A stretch of DNA of 64,000 bases from Paenibacillus sp. W2I17. Its GTDB lineage: Bacteria > Bacillota > Bacilli > Paenibacillales > Paenibacillaceae. The translations under genes were made by a program, and so were the position numbers. Below are positions 14,405 to 23,496 of this stretch, one piece after another; the stretch's first letter is position 1; every line of letters begins with the position of its first letter. The stretch spans positions 2,418,001 to 2,482,000 of the forward strand of contig NZ_JAUSXM010000001.1 in NCBI RefSeq assembly GCF_030815985.1, in the 5' to 3' direction. Under the pieces are notes generated by a model. That model saw nothing but the letters and a program-made list of their open reading frames with translations, was not told the DNA's origin and did no database searches.

Positions 14405-14688
14405 GATGACGTCACCTCCCTGTTTGGATCGAACCCTGTAATCGCCTGATTAAAGCTGATCGTAACCAGCTGCAATTCCAGTTAATATGGATCTTTTCCA
14501 TACTCAATTCCCTTTATTATAGATAGATTGATAACAATTCTCAATAACATAAACAATCAATATTAACTTATCCATTTGGACAACATATACGGACTGCAAC
14601 GTAACATAACGGGATAATAACGCTAGAATCAGCAACATTTTCTAACCTGTTGCAAAATCATAAAAGGCATGATATATTAATTGAGCCA
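14405..14688. promoter_or_regulatory. Divergent intergenic region with a Fur-like site at 14529-14543
   Basis: The region separates the Btr-like gene (minus) from the marR cluster (plus). TGATAACAATTCTCA (14529-14543) matches the 7-1-7 Fur consensus at 13 of 15 positions and is placed to control the Btr-like gene. No further gene is seen. Confidence 0.65.
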
Positions 14689-14768
14689 TCAATGATTGAC
14701 GCATCAAATATTGATACATCAATGATCGAGAGCATCCAAATAATCATTAGGCAATGGCATTGTATACT
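14689..14768 (+). promoter_or_regulatory. Tandem TCAA/TTGA palindromes and -10 box ahead of marR
   Basis: Three imperfect dyads lie in a row: TCAATGATTGA (14689-14699), ATCAAATATTGAT (14703-14715) and ATCAATGATCGA (14718-14729). A -10 box TATACT follows at 14763-14768, with only a weak -35. They are likely binding sites of the MarR protein encoded next. Confidence 0.6.
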
Positions 14769-14834
14769 GCAACATTAATCATTGGTTAACATGCGCCGTT
14801 GTTCATGATTCAGATTCACCCGGGAGGTCTAGTC

Positions 14835-15254
14835 ATGACACGTATTGTTTCCAAAGAAGAACAAATCATCAATCTGTTGAACGTGTTGGGTAATAAAATC
14901 AGTCCCAAGTTCGAACGCTGTACAGGTATCAGTTCCTCTCGCTTTGAAATTCTGCATGAGCTGGATCAGGTAGATGAGATTAACCAATCCATGCTGCAGA
15001 AAATCATTAACATTGATAGTGCTGCGATTACACGCCACTTGAAACAGCTTGAGGCGGACCTGATGGTTACAAGACGCAAGAACCCCGAAGATAATCGGGT
15101 CACTTTTGTTCGTCTGACGGACCACGGTCGGAAGCAGATTGAAGGCTACAAAGCAGAGAAGACCAATTTTATCAACCAGATTTTACAGGATTTCAGTGAA
15201 GACGAAGTTCAGTCACTCGCCGATCTCCTGGAACGTATGCACAACAATTTCTAA
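14835..15254 (+). CDS. MarR family transcriptional regulator
   Basis: This 139-residue winged-helix regulator shows the MarR pattern: QSMLQKIINIDSAAITRHLKQLEADLMVTRRKNPEDNR, with the RKxPxDxR-type wing at about residues 70-84. The start ATG 14835 has GGGAGGT seven bases upstream; an upstream in-frame ATG at 14799 has no such site. It is followed 27 bases later by a nitroreductase and then by an ABM monooxygenase, so it probably represses this cluster from the palindromes upstream of it. This gene set resembles quinone- or electrophile-responsive MarR loci of Bacillus. No conserved Cys sensor near the N-terminus is evident apart from Cys in the KFERCTG segment (about residue 29). Confidence 0.9.
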   Translation: MTRIVSKEEQIINLLNVLGNKISPKFERCTGISSSRFEILHELDQVDEINQSMLQKIINIDSAAITRHLKQLEADLMVTRRKNPEDNRVTFVRLTDHGRKQIEGYKAEKTNFINQILQDFSEDEVQSLADLLERMHNNF

Positions 15255-15281
15255 ACCCATATATAGAGGAGAGATCCATGC

Positions 15282-15932
15282 ATGAGTACAATTCAAAGCA
15301 AATTCCAAAAAACCAATGATTTTAACGAAATTACCTACGGTCGCCGTTCTGTTAAACTTTACGATCCTGAAGTGAAAATTAGCCGTGAAGAGATGACAGA
15401 AATTCTGTCCGAAGCTTCCCGTGCACCATCTTCGATCAATTTGCAGCCTTGGCGTTTTCTGGTTGTTGATACGGCTGAAGGTAAAGAAAAGCTTGCTCCA
15501 CTTGCGAGATTTAATCAAAATCAAGTGTTGACTTCTGCCGCTGTTATTGGCGTATTTATTGATATGAACAACGTTGAATACATGGATGAGATTTTTGGTA
15601 AAGCTGTAGAACTTGGTTACATGCCACAAGACATTAAGGATATGCAGCTCAAAACTGTAATGCCTTATTACGAAAAGATGGCTGCTTCCGATCTTCGCGA
15701 CGTTAACCTGATCGATGCTGGCCTTGCTTCAATGCAATTGATGCTTGCTGCACGTGCTCATGGTTATGACACCAACCCAATTGGTGGTTATGAGAAAGAT
15801 CAAATTGCAGAAGCATTTGGCATGGACAAAGAGCGTTATCAACCCGTTATGTTGATCTCGATCGGTAAATCGGCCAAAGAAGGTCACCCTTCCTACCGTC
15901 TGCCTGTAGAAACCATCACAACTTGGGCATAA
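15282..15932 (+). CDS. Nitroreductase family flavoprotein
   Basis: This 216-residue FMN-dependent enzyme has the nitroreductase N-terminal signature YGRRSVKLYDPE and EASRAPSSINLQPWRF (about residues 19-60), and the C-terminal segment MLISIGKSAKEGHPSYRLP. Family members reduce nitro compounds or quinones with NAD(P)H by two-electron transfer. The ATG at 15282 lies behind AGAGGAGAG; the out-of-frame ATG at 15278 leads to a different reading and is not used. Its position after marR and before an ABM monooxygenase suggests quinone or electrophile detoxification. Confidence 0.93.
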   Translation: MSTIQSKFQKTNDFNEITYGRRSVKLYDPEVKISREEMTEILSEASRAPSSINLQPWRFLVVDTAEGKEKLAPLARFNQNQVLTSAAVIGVFIDMNNVEYMDEIFGKAVELGYMPQDIKDMQLKTVMPYYEKMAASDLRDVNLIDAGLASMQLMLAARAHGYDTNPIGGYEKDQIAEAFGMDKERYQPVMLISIGKSAKEGHPSYRLPVETITTWA

Positions 15933-16029
15933 TATCAGGGACGGTTTCCCTGTAAGTCTCGATTATATTGGTCAATAAGCATACATTCTTAACACATTCC
16001 AAACAAACACAATATGGAGGTTATACATT

Positions 16030-16326
16030 ATGATTATCATTCACGCTCATCTGCAAGTTAAACCGGACCAAGAGCAAGCATTCCTCGCATCTGCGAAAGA
16101 ACTGATTGCTGCAACACGCCAAGAAGAAGGTAACATCAGCTACGACCTGGCAAAAAGCACAGAACACGAACAACAATACACGATGATCGAGCTGTGGAAA
16201 GATGAAGCTGCTACAGCTTCCCACAACACAAGCGCGCATTTCCAAGCTTTTGTTCAACAAGCAGCAGCATTCATGGCCGCTCCAATGAACGTTGAAGTAT
16301 TTGCTGGAGAACAAGTTAAAGCATAA
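16030..16326 (+). CDS. Antibiotic biosynthesis monooxygenase (ABM) domain protein, YgiN-like
   Basis: This 98-residue ferredoxin-like dimeric protein starts with IIIHAHLQVKPDQEQAFL and contains EEGNISYDL and IELWKDEAA. These are characteristic of the ABM superfamily (quinol monooxygenase YgiN, heme-degrading relatives). It is cytosolic. The ATG has ATGGAGGTT upstream. A 97-base gap separates it from the nitroreductase and a terminator follows, so it is the last gene of the marR cluster. In concert with the nitroreductase it may handle quinones; heme degradation is less likely because the typical paired N/H residues are not evident. Confidence 0.88.
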   Translation: MIIIHAHLQVKPDQEQAFLASAKELIAATRQEEGNISYDLAKSTEHEQQYTMIELWKDEAATASHNTSAHFQAFVQQAAAFMAAPMNVEVFAGEQVKA

Positions 16327-16363
16327 TAGCTGAATGGCTGACATGCGAATTGGCATGTAAAGA

Positions 16364-16399
16364 AGCCGCTCTTGGTCATATGACCGAGGGTGGCTTTTT
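16364..16399 (+). terminator. Rho-independent terminator of the marR-nitroreductase-ABM cluster
   Basis: Arms AGCCGCTCTTGGTC (16364-16377) and GACCGAGGGTGGCT (16382-16395) pair with G-U wobbles. TTTTT follows, 38 bases after the ABM stop. Confidence 0.88.
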
Positions 16400-16435
16400 C
16401 ATTCCCTTTGAAAAGTAAGTTCGACACACTGCCAA

Positions 16436-17356
16436 TTAGTTCTCATGTTTGACCGTAATCACGACATTTCCCCTCTTTCGCCCTGTTTCCACATAACGAT
16501 AAGCTTCCCGAATTTGCTCCAAGGCATAACGTCTGTCAATCACCGCTTGCATCTCACCAGCCTCCATCAACTCTTTAAGAAGTATCAGATCCTTCGCAGT
16601 AACCCTTGCGATGCCTTGCCCATCAACAGTGACATATGTGCCGTTAGATGCCAATAGGCGCCGACACTGACCTTTCGAGATTTTGCCAACTGCATCCAAT
16701 ATCAGATCATACCGCTGACTTGTTTTTGTAAAGTCTTCCTTCATATAATCGATAACATGCTCGGCACCAAGTGACTTCGCGAACTCCACATTCGTTGTAC
16801 TGCATACTCCCGTCACTTCTGCTCCAAAATATTTCGCAAGCTGTACAGCAGCAGTTCCTACGGCTCCCGAAGCTCCATAGATGAGCACTTTCATTCCCCG
16901 TTTAATGTTTCCTTTGCGCAGAAAATATAAGGCCGTAGTTCCACCAAACGGAATTGCTGCTGCTTCCTCATACGTTGCGTTGAGGGGTTTCAGAGCGACT
17001 GGATCCTCTTCGGACAGACATATATACTGAGCATGGGCACCAAAAGACAATCCATTGATGGCATACACCTGATCACCTAACTTAAATTGCTTTACTTCCT
17101 TGCCAATCGCCGTAACTTCTCCTGCCAACTCTACGCCCAGGACCGAATTTCGAGGTTTTCGGAATCCCAAAAAAAGACGCATCGGTACCCAGTACAGAAA
17201 CGGAACATTGGAACCACGAACTCTGCAGTCCCCGGATGTTACAGTTGTTGCGTGTATTTTAATCTGAATCTCATGATCTTTGGGTGATGGCTTCGCTATG
17301 TCTTTAAGCTGCAACACATCTGGTGATCCATACTTCGTACATATGATAGCTCTCAT
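16436..17356 (-). CDS. Zinc-independent medium-chain dehydrogenase/quinone oxidoreductase-like
   Basis: This 306-residue protein is a medium-chain dehydrogenase/reductase: a GroES-like N-terminal half (LGVELAGEVTAIG, about residues 74-86) and a Rossmann domain with VLIYGASGAVGTAAVQLAKYFGA (about 150-172). The catalytic and structural zinc cysteines of classical alcohol dehydrogenases are missing, which places it in the NADPH quinone oxidoreductase/enoyl reductase-like branch (similar to B. subtilis YogA). It is cytosolic. The ATG at 17356 sits behind GGGGGGAAAG. The neighbouring gene upstream on the same strand is the large LuxR/MalT-type regulator, which may control it, but spacing (93 bases) gives no proof. 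Confidence 0.88.
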   Translation of the reverse strand: MRAIICTKYGSPDVLQLKDIAKPSPKDHEIQIKIHATTVTSGDCRVRGSNVPFLYWVPMRLFLGFRKPRNSVLGVELAGEVTAIGKEVKQFKLGDQVYAINGLSFGAHAQYICLSEEDPVALKPLNATYEEAAAIPFGGTTALYFLRKGNIKRGMKVLIYGASGAVGTAAVQLAKYFGAEVTGVCSTTNVEFAKSLGAEHVIDYMKEDFTKTSQRYDLILDAVGKISKGQCRRLLASNGTYVTVDGQGIARVTAKDLILLKELMEAGEMQAVIDRRYALEQIREAYRYVETGRKRGNVVITVKHEN

Positions 17357-17449
17357 ATCTTTCCCCCCACATGTTCCTGTTTGCCATGAGTATATCGGGA
17401 AGTGGGTTCGGCCCCTAGATACTTAAGTATTGTTTCAAGGATACACCCG

Positions 17450-20140
17450 TTACAGGAGTTTCCATTCACGTGCTTTTGCCACGGCTTCGGTTCGTCGCTT
17501 CACCTGCATTTTGTCAAAAATAATCCGGTTATGTCCTTTCACGGTAGGCAGCGCAATATGAAGTATCTCACTAATCTCCCGATTGGATCTTTCCTGCGCA
17601 ATCAGATGTAATACTTCGAGCTCTCTCACACTTAACGGATCAATTCGCAGTTCAGAAACGTACGGATATACATCTGTCTCTTCCGAAATCATTTCAATTC
17701 TGTTGTCCTTAGCTTCATCAAATGCAGCCAGTAATTGAAGCAGATATAAATGTGAGTCACCGCGTACTGTTACCCTCTTCAAAAGTCTGTGCACAACAAC
17801 ACCTTCGTCTACAAATACACGAATGAAGCCTGCTGGCTCTGCCATCGTCATGGCCTCAGTCAGGAACTCGATAGCTTGTGTTCTATTTCCATGTTCCTCA
17901 TGAATAACCGCCAGAAGGATTGTTGCCTTGAGCTGTTCATCCTTGAAGCCTTTGGTTATGGCCAAGCGAAGACAGGATTCCATCATACCAAGTGCCTCCA
18001 AGGTGTTCCCCTGTTTCAGCAATACTCTGGCCTGACTAAGCGCATGATTTCTGTCCCATGATAATCGCATTGCCTTTTTCAGATCGCCCTGACGAAGGAG
18101 CACAAGAACGTATGCAGCAGTAATATCAGGGATCGCCTTTGTAAAATTTAACCGTTGGGCCGTTTCGTTGATTCTATCTAACATGATAGCGGCTTTATGA
18201 AGATCCGCCTTCGCAAGCGTCACTCGGGCGAGCCATAACTCACTTGCAACAACCCTGTCCGTTTGGACAAATTGATGTGCCAACTGCACACTCTGTTGAG
18301 CGTGCAACATCGCCACATCAAGATTATTCCATTCATAATGCACTCGCGCCAGACCCAAATGGGCTTCACATGCAATGGGTAGCGGTGGCTTACCTGCCAT
18401 AAGTACCACCTTCTGATAGGATTCAGCTGCCAGATGTAGTTGATTGTTGAATTCCTGTATATTCCCCAAGCCCAGTGTCGCCATCATGGTGATGGTATGA
18501 TGTCCGATCCTGGTACTGTTCGCTAATGATTCCTCGTAAGACAATTCGGCTTCCACACGTTTTCCCTGAAGCTGGTATGCATATCCCAATGTCCAAGCTG
18601 TCGCTGCACGAATGGGCAGATTATTAGGATGCAAATATTTGAGTGCTCGAAGTGACTCCGTAATAATCGTATCCGCATCGTGCCGACTGACAGCCAGCGT
18701 GGCTCGGATGGAAGCGATATGTCCGATGAGATCAGAATTGATCTTTTCAGGTTCCATATTTTGTAACGCTTGTTCAGCAGACTGCAATTTAGGTTCCACG
18801 TCTATCATATGTCCTGATACTAATAACGCAGCCGCATGCATCACCCATAAGGAAGGTATTGAATCCATTTCTGCTGAGGATAGAGAACTCAACCATTGCA
18901 AGGCAGGAGCAGCACCCCCGCGAAAAAGAAGTGGCATACCTTTACCTTCCAACAGATCCGATGCCCGATGAGTATCTGCCGCAGCTACAGCATGATTGAA
19001 AGCCTCCAGCTCCATTTGATGCTTCTCATACCAGATGCTCGCTCGCTTATGTATCTCAGTAACAGACAGATTGGTGTCAGCTGTGTCGGCGTAATTTGAA
19101 TTCTGGTGTACTCTTTTACGCAATAAATCTGCAAATAGATGATGGTAACGATACCATCGCCTCTCATTGTCCAAGGGAACGATGAAAAGATTGGCTTGCT
19201 CCAGCCACTCCAACATGTCCTGTCCGGTAAAATCAACGGATTCATGTTCCTTTGGTTCATCTATATCCAAGATCGCATCACACAATGAACCGCATAATCG
19301 ATCCAACATGCACGTTTTCAACAAAAAGTTCTGTACCTGTTCGGTTAGCCCTTGTAATATTTCTTCCATTAGATAGTCCAGTACAAATGGGTCCCTGCCA
19401 CTGAACGTTTCCATAAAGTGTTTCGGATCAGAAGAACCCTGCATGGATAAGGCCGCTAACTGCAACCCGGCAACCCAGCCTTCTGTTCGTTTTTCAAGGA
19501 GAGCAACATGTTCCTCTGAAAGTTTCAATCCCATGACCCGATCCAAAAACTCAATGCTTTCGGCAGAAGTAAAACGCAGATCACTACCACGTATTTCAAT
19601 CAATTCCCCCTTTGCCCGCAGTCGAGCCAAAGGTAACTTGGGTTGCTGACGCGTAGTCATGACGATATGCATATGCGGGGGCATGTGCCTCAGTAAGTAG
19701 ACAAGCGCATGATTGATCACTTCGGAAGTCATGAGATGATAATCATCCAGAACAAGTACAAAATGATTTGTTATTTGAGAAACTTCATTAAGAAGGTATG
19801 TAATAATGGTCTCGATCGGTGGCGGCTCGGAAGATTGAACAAATCCCATGATTCCTTCAGCAAGCTTGGGGACAATCGTCTGTAACGAAGCACATAGATA
19901 TGTCAAAAAACGTGAAGGATCGTTATCCGCTTCTTCCAGCGAAAGCCAAGCTGTATCTATTGAAGAAAACTTAACCCATTGATTGACTAGTAGTGTTTTT
20001 CCTGATCCTGCAGGAGCAGAGACCAGTATGAGTTTAGCGTGCATCCCCTCGCCGAAACGGACATACAGGCGGGGACGATCCACTACATGGGAGCGCTGAA
20101 CTGGAATGGTTAATTTCGTAGATAAGATCGGTGCATACAT
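17450..20140 (-). CDS. MalT/LuxR-type (LAL) transcriptional regulator
   Basis: This 896-residue ATP-dependent activator of the MalT/LAL class has a Walker A motif SAPAGSGKT (about residues 43-51), a Walker B-like FVLVLDDYHLM (about 132-142) and a winged-helix-like region. A long TPR-like helical middle follows (about 380-800). The C-terminal LuxR helix-turn-helix is SVRELEVLHLIAQERSNREIS .. TVKGHNR (about 832-890). Proteins of this class sense a small molecule through the TPR region and activate catabolic genes. The ATG at 20140 is preferred because GGAGG lies eight bases upstream; an ATG at 20155 overlaps that site. No sugar operon is adjacent, so its target is unknown. Confidence 0.92.
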   Translation of the reverse strand: MYAPILSTKLTIPVQRSHVVDRPRLYVRFGEGMHAKLILVSAPAGSGKTLLVNQWVKFSSIDTAWLSLEEADNDPSRFLTYLCASLQTIVPKLAEGIMGFVQSSEPPPIETIITYLLNEVSQITNHFVLVLDDYHLMTSEVINHALVYLLRHMPPHMHIVMTTRQQPKLPLARLRAKGELIEIRGSDLRFTSAESIEFLDRVMGLKLSEEHVALLEKRTEGWVAGLQLAALSMQGSSDPKHFMETFSGRDPFVLDYLMEEILQGLTEQVQNFLLKTCMLDRLCGSLCDAILDIDEPKEHESVDFTGQDMLEWLEQANLFIVPLDNERRWYRYHHLFADLLRKRVHQNSNYADTADTNLSVTEIHKRASIWYEKHQMELEAFNHAVAAADTHRASDLLEGKGMPLLFRGGAAPALQWLSSLSSAEMDSIPSLWVMHAAALLVSGHMIDVEPKLQSAEQALQNMEPEKINSDLIGHIASIRATLAVSRHDADTIITESLRALKYLHPNNLPIRAATAWTLGYAYQLQGKRVEAELSYEESLANSTRIGHHTITMMATLGLGNIQEFNNQLHLAAESYQKVVLMAGKPPLPIACEAHLGLARVHYEWNNLDVAMLHAQQSVQLAHQFVQTDRVVASELWLARVTLAKADLHKAAIMLDRINETAQRLNFTKAIPDITAAYVLVLLRQGDLKKAMRLSWDRNHALSQARVLLKQGNTLEALGMMESCLRLAITKGFKDEQLKATILLAVIHEEHGNRTQAIEFLTEAMTMAEPAGFIRVFVDEGVVVHRLLKRVTVRGDSHLYLLQLLAAFDEAKDNRIEMISEETDVYPYVSELRIDPLSVRELEVLHLIAQERSNREISEILHIALPTVKGHNRIIFDKMQVKRRTEAVAKAREWKLL

Positions 20141-20226
20141 GAGCCAAACCTCCATTCAAGGGTCTCGAACAGCAACTGTATCGTTTCATATATCGTTTTG
20201 GCATCTATACTACCATAAATATCAAT

Positions 20227-20252
20227 AAGACACGCCATAAAAGACGTGTCTT
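20227..20252 (-). terminator. Terminator-like hairpin after the BBE flavoprotein gene
   Basis: An eight-base stem AAGACACG / CGTGTCTT with a 10-base loop lies 64 bases past the stop at 20316. The T-tract is broken on both strands, so termination may be weak. Confidence 0.55.
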
Positions 20253-20315
20253 TATTATTAGATGTATTTCACTTCTGATTAGCACAAGTTGCTAGTAAAA
20301 ATGAATGGCTCTACC

Positions 20316-21665
20316 TTACACTATCCGAGCCGGAGTGATACTTTGCGGATTGTTGAACACATTTTTCGGGTCATACTTGGCTTTGACTCTCCGCAGTCTG
20401 GCATAGTTGGCTCCATAGTACACTAAACCGGGATTTTTGATCCCTTGATCCGGAACATTGATGTAAGAACCCACGATGTAGGGTTGCAACTTCTTCCGCG
20501 TGTTCCGAGTGAGTGCAATGTTTTTAGCGGCATTGGATGGTTTGACCCACGTACTGTTCCATTCCACATAGAACTTCTCTTTTCGCCAGAAGAACGCGGT
20601 AGATCTAGGTGATTTACGACTTACCGCTCCGCCCCAGTTGAGGAAATAGAATCCGCCTGGTCCCTCTTCCAGGTTCTCCAAGAATGATCGCATCGATTTA
20701 ATGGCTTGGTCGGGGAATGGTTTTCGTCCAAAACCGGACGAGAACTGGTTGCTATACCGTTGAGTCTCGGTCGGATCAGGTTGTAATAAGAACTTCACAA
20801 CTTCTGTGTAAGGTAACAAGCGAATAATGGAGCTTGTCGGTGTGCCAACACTTGTAATCGGCTGCAATAGACGAAGAGCCTCTGTTTTTGATCCTAGGAA
20901 CAGCCCCTCCATGACAACATTGCCACCCTTTTTCGGTCCGATGGATAACTCGCTGCCCAATCTTGTATCAACAGAGGGAGCCCACTTCTGCCATACTTTG
21001 AGTACTTTTTCGAATTGAGCCCATGGCCAGGTAATCTTAAATACAGTCGCCTTGGCTGGAGCACGGCGCACTTTGAATTTGTAACGGGTGTATACTCCGA
21101 AGTTACCACCGCCCCCTCCCCGCGAGGCCCAAAAGAGATCCGAATTATGATTTTTATTAGCCCGAATCACTTTTCCTTTGGCGTCCACCATCTCTACCTC
21201 AAGCAGGTTATCACTGATGAGACCGATGGTACGCTGGAGAGGCCCAATTCCCCCTCCTAATGTAATTCCACCGATCCCTACAGTAGGGCTGTCACCAAAA
21301 GGAGCTATGAATCCTTGCTTGGCAAGGGTATTCGCAATTCTTCCCACTCGGTTTCCTGTTCCAACAACAACCGTTCCATTTTTTTTATCAAGTTTGATGG
21401 AATTCAGATCACTCACATCAATCACAATTCCGCCGTTAACCTGTGAAAGGTTGACTTCAAGTGCATGCCTGCCGCTTCGCGGCCTGATCGGTACATTGTT
21501 TTCACGAGCCCATCGGATAGCGTTGGATACATCTTTCGTCTTTTGGGCAAAAACAAAAACTTTAGGATATTTGTCGGTATGCGGGTCCCAGTTCTTACGC
21601 GCCGCTTCATATCCTGGATCACCCTTATAAATAACCCGTCCGGTAAGCTTTGTTGATGATTTCAC
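20316..21665 (-). CDS. FAD-linked oxidoreductase with BBE domain, CotQ/YvdP-like
   Basis: This 449-residue protein has a PP-loop FAD-binding domain: PRSGRHALE supplies the His that becomes covalently 8-alpha-linked to FAD (about residue 66), followed by GGGIGPLQR and ASRGGGGGNFG. A C-terminal berberine-bridge-like segment KYDPKNVFNNPQSI lies near the end. Such enzymes oxidise sugars or alkaloid-like substrates; the B. subtilis relative YvdP (CotQ) is a spore coat protein. The usual second FAD ligand Cys of bicovalent members is not evident in the GIGPLQR loop, so single covalent attachment is expected. The start is GTG at 21665, with AGGGAG upstream; GTG 21674 is an alternative. No signal peptide is present. 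Spore location is inference. Confidence 0.87.
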   Translation of the reverse strand: MKSSTKLTGRVIYKGDPGYEAARKNWDPHTDKYPKVFVFAQKTKDVSNAIRWARENNVPIRPRSGRHALEVNLSQVNGGIVIDVSDLNSIKLDKKNGTVVVGTGNRVGRIANTLAKQGFIAPFGDSPTVGIGGITLGGGIGPLQRTIGLISDNLLEVEMVDAKGKVIRANKNHNSDLFWASRGGGGGNFGVYTRYKFKVRRAPAKATVFKITWPWAQFEKVLKVWQKWAPSVDTRLGSELSIGPKKGGNVVMEGLFLGSKTEALRLLQPITSVGTPTSSIIRLLPYTEVVKFLLQPDPTETQRYSNQFSSGFGRKPFPDQAIKSMRSFLENLEEGPGGFYFLNWGGAVSRKSPRSTAFFWRKEKFYVEWNSTWVKPSNAAKNIALTRNTRKKLQPYIVGSYINVPDQGIKNPGLVYYGANYARLRRVKAKYDPKNVFNNPQSITPARIV

Positions 21666-21840
21666 ACGTCCCACTCCCTGCTGAATAATCGTCCTACAGC
21701 CTCTGCTGCATCAAGCACTTTATACTGTATGACGGACATTCGCGGAGGGAATGGGCTGGTGCCCTTAATTTTCAAGGTTCGCTTTTCAGATTGAGTTAGG
21801 CCACAGCACAGCCTTGAGGAAAATCCCTTTTATCTCGAAA

Positions 21841-22368
21841 CTAGTCGCTGCCCGAATCGGAATCAATTCTGATTAACTTGCGCGCTTCCTGTTCTTTTTC
21901 ACCATACCAGACGAGCGCATCGGCAAACAGATCCATGATGCGAACAAAGTTCTGCTTATCCGCTTCTGAAATCTGATCTGCATACTTGAAAATCTCATCA
22001 TAACAAAGCTCCCTTACAAATTCGGTGTACTTCGCATATACCTCGCGACCTTTCTCCGAAGGTTTGACGTATATGTCTTTGCGGTTACCGCTTAAATGAA
22101 ATTTTTCGAGCAGGCCTTTTTCCGTCAGATTCTTTACGTTCTTGGAAAATGTACTGCGGCTTACACCCAGGCGTGCGGCCATTTCCGACATCTTCTCTTC
22201 TTTGTCCTCGGCTTCCAGAATGTATTCCAGCGTCTGAATCTGTGAAGCCGAGAACATCATGTCTGTACCGTAGTTTCGTTGCAACTTGTAAGTGTTCGAG
22301 TACGCATTACCATATTTGATAATTTTCTCAATCAGTTCCCGATGGTCGCCCATCCAATCTAATTTCAT
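21841..22368 (-). CDS. MarR family transcriptional regulator
   Basis: This 175-residue winged-helix protein carries the MarR fold at about residues 45-110 (EEKMSEMAARLGVSRSTFSKNV, then LTEKGLLEKFHLSGNRKDIYV with the D/R wing). Helices for dimerisation surround it. The ATG at 22368 is preceded by AAAGGGA. It lies 44 bases downstream of the alpha/beta hydrolase gene on the same strand, so the two probably form an operon. A palindrome upstream of the hydrolase (23320-23344) is a natural operator for it. Confidence 0.9.
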   Translation of the reverse strand: MKLDWMGDHRELIEKIIKYGNAYSNTYKLQRNYGTDMMFSASQIQTLEYILEAEDKEEKMSEMAARLGVSRSTFSKNVKNLTEKGLLEKFHLSGNRKDIYVKPSEKGREVYAKYTEFVRELCYDEIFKYADQISEADKQNFVRIMDLFADALVWYGEKEQEARKLIRIDSDSGSD

Positions 22369-22412
22369 GAGTAATCCCTTTCATATTCAGATTCTCTCTT
22401 ACTCTACTGAAA

Positions 22413-23222
22413 TCAGATTCGTTTTTCAATCCATGTAATTGCTTCCTCAATAACATCATCACGAGTCAGTTCATTAAATATCTCATGCATCAGATGAGCA
22501 TAAATTTTGAGTGTTTTATCTGTTGAAGCGATATCGCCGTAAAAGTCACGGGAATCCTGTTCACTGACCAGCCCATCATTGGCCCCATGGAGAAGAAGTA
22601 CGGGATCTGTAAATTGCTTGGCATTCTCCTTGAGCCATGTTATGCCATTTCCCAGACTATTAAATAAATCTACAGAGATCTGCTTTTCAACCAGCGGGTC
22701 ATTCGCGTAAGCGGATACAACTGCGGGATCACTGCATACGCCGCTGCCCAGCTCATTTGGGAAATACGTGCCTGCAGGAAGATCCATCGGCAGTTCTCCG
22801 GCAACTTTTGTATTGTAACGAGTGAGTGCTCCGGATAGTACGATGCCTTTGACCTTGCCTGGATATTTCGTTCCAAAGGACGAGGTTGCAAAACCGCCCA
22901 TACTATGTCCGATGATAAACAGCGGAAGATCGCCGCTCTCTTGCAATGCCGCCTCGACAATGACATGAACATCTTCAATAAGATGATCAAATTCTTTATA
23001 GAACGTACGCTGTCCCTCGGATCTGGCATGACCACGATGGTCAAACCGATACACGCTAAACCCGCGCTGATTCAGCTTCTCTGTCAAATAATCGTAGCGC
23101 CCTGCATGCTCAGCTAGTCCGTGTACAATGACGACAGCGGCTTTTGCATTTTCCACTGTATCCTTGCTGAAATAAAGCTGTGTACCGTCGAAGGATTGAA
23201 TTCTTGTCTCGATTTTAGGCAT
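22413..23222 (-). CDS. Alpha/beta hydrolase, monoacylglycerol lipase/lysophospholipase-like
   Basis: This 269-residue serine hydrolase has the oxyanion region VIVHGLAEHAGRYDYL and the nucleophile elbow GHSMGG (Ser about residue 98). The acid region is LLLHGANDGLVSEQDS and the His lies in YAHLMHEIFNE. This combination is typical of monoacylglycerol lipase/PldB-like enzymes that release fatty acids from monoglycerides or lysolipids in the cytosol or at the membrane. The start is uncertain: ATG 23222 (AAAGGACGG about ten bases upstream) gives the family's usual N-terminus MPKIETRIQSFDG; ATG 23270 has GGAGG only two bases away, too close for good initiation. It is cotranscribed with the MarR gene downstream. 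Confidence 0.87.
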   Translation of the reverse strand: MPKIETRIQSFDGTQLYFSKDTVENAKAAVVIVHGLAEHAGRYDYLTEKLNQRGFSVYRFDHRGHARSEGQRTFYKEFDHLIEDVHVIVEAALQESGDLPLFIIGHSMGGFATSSFGTKYPGKVKGIVLSGALTRYNTKVAGELPMDLPAGTYFPNELGSGVCSDPAVVSAYANDPLVEKQISVDLFNSLGNGITWLKENAKQFTDPVLLLHGANDGLVSEQDSRDFYGDIASTDKTLKIYAHLMHEIFNELTRDDVIEEAITWIEKRI

Positions 23223-23319
23223 CGTTTTCCCGTCCTTTGTGTTGTCCAAGCTTAAGCTCCGAGAGATCATTTCCTCCGCCCTACCATGGACACACTTATT
23301 ATTATTTCACTTAAAAATA

Positions 23320-23344
23320 ATATTGTTTCTTACGTAAACAATAT
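23320..23344. promoter_or_regulatory. Palindromic operator candidate of the hydrolase-marR operon
   Basis: Nine-base perfect arms ATATTGTTT and AAACAATAT flank a 7-base centre that itself contains TTACGTAA. The site is about 100 bases upstream of the hydrolase start, where the promoter is expected. Confidence 0.7.
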
Positions 23345-23496
23345 ATCATCCGACATAGCTGTTGTCCACAACAATTTTAAAGCGCTTCCAAATAAAACTC
23401 ACTGATTAAACAGATAAAAAAGTGGACGGAAAAAGTTCTTTCGCCCAACTTTTTTAACAGAGTGAATCAATAGAAACTGCCTTATAATTAACGTGT

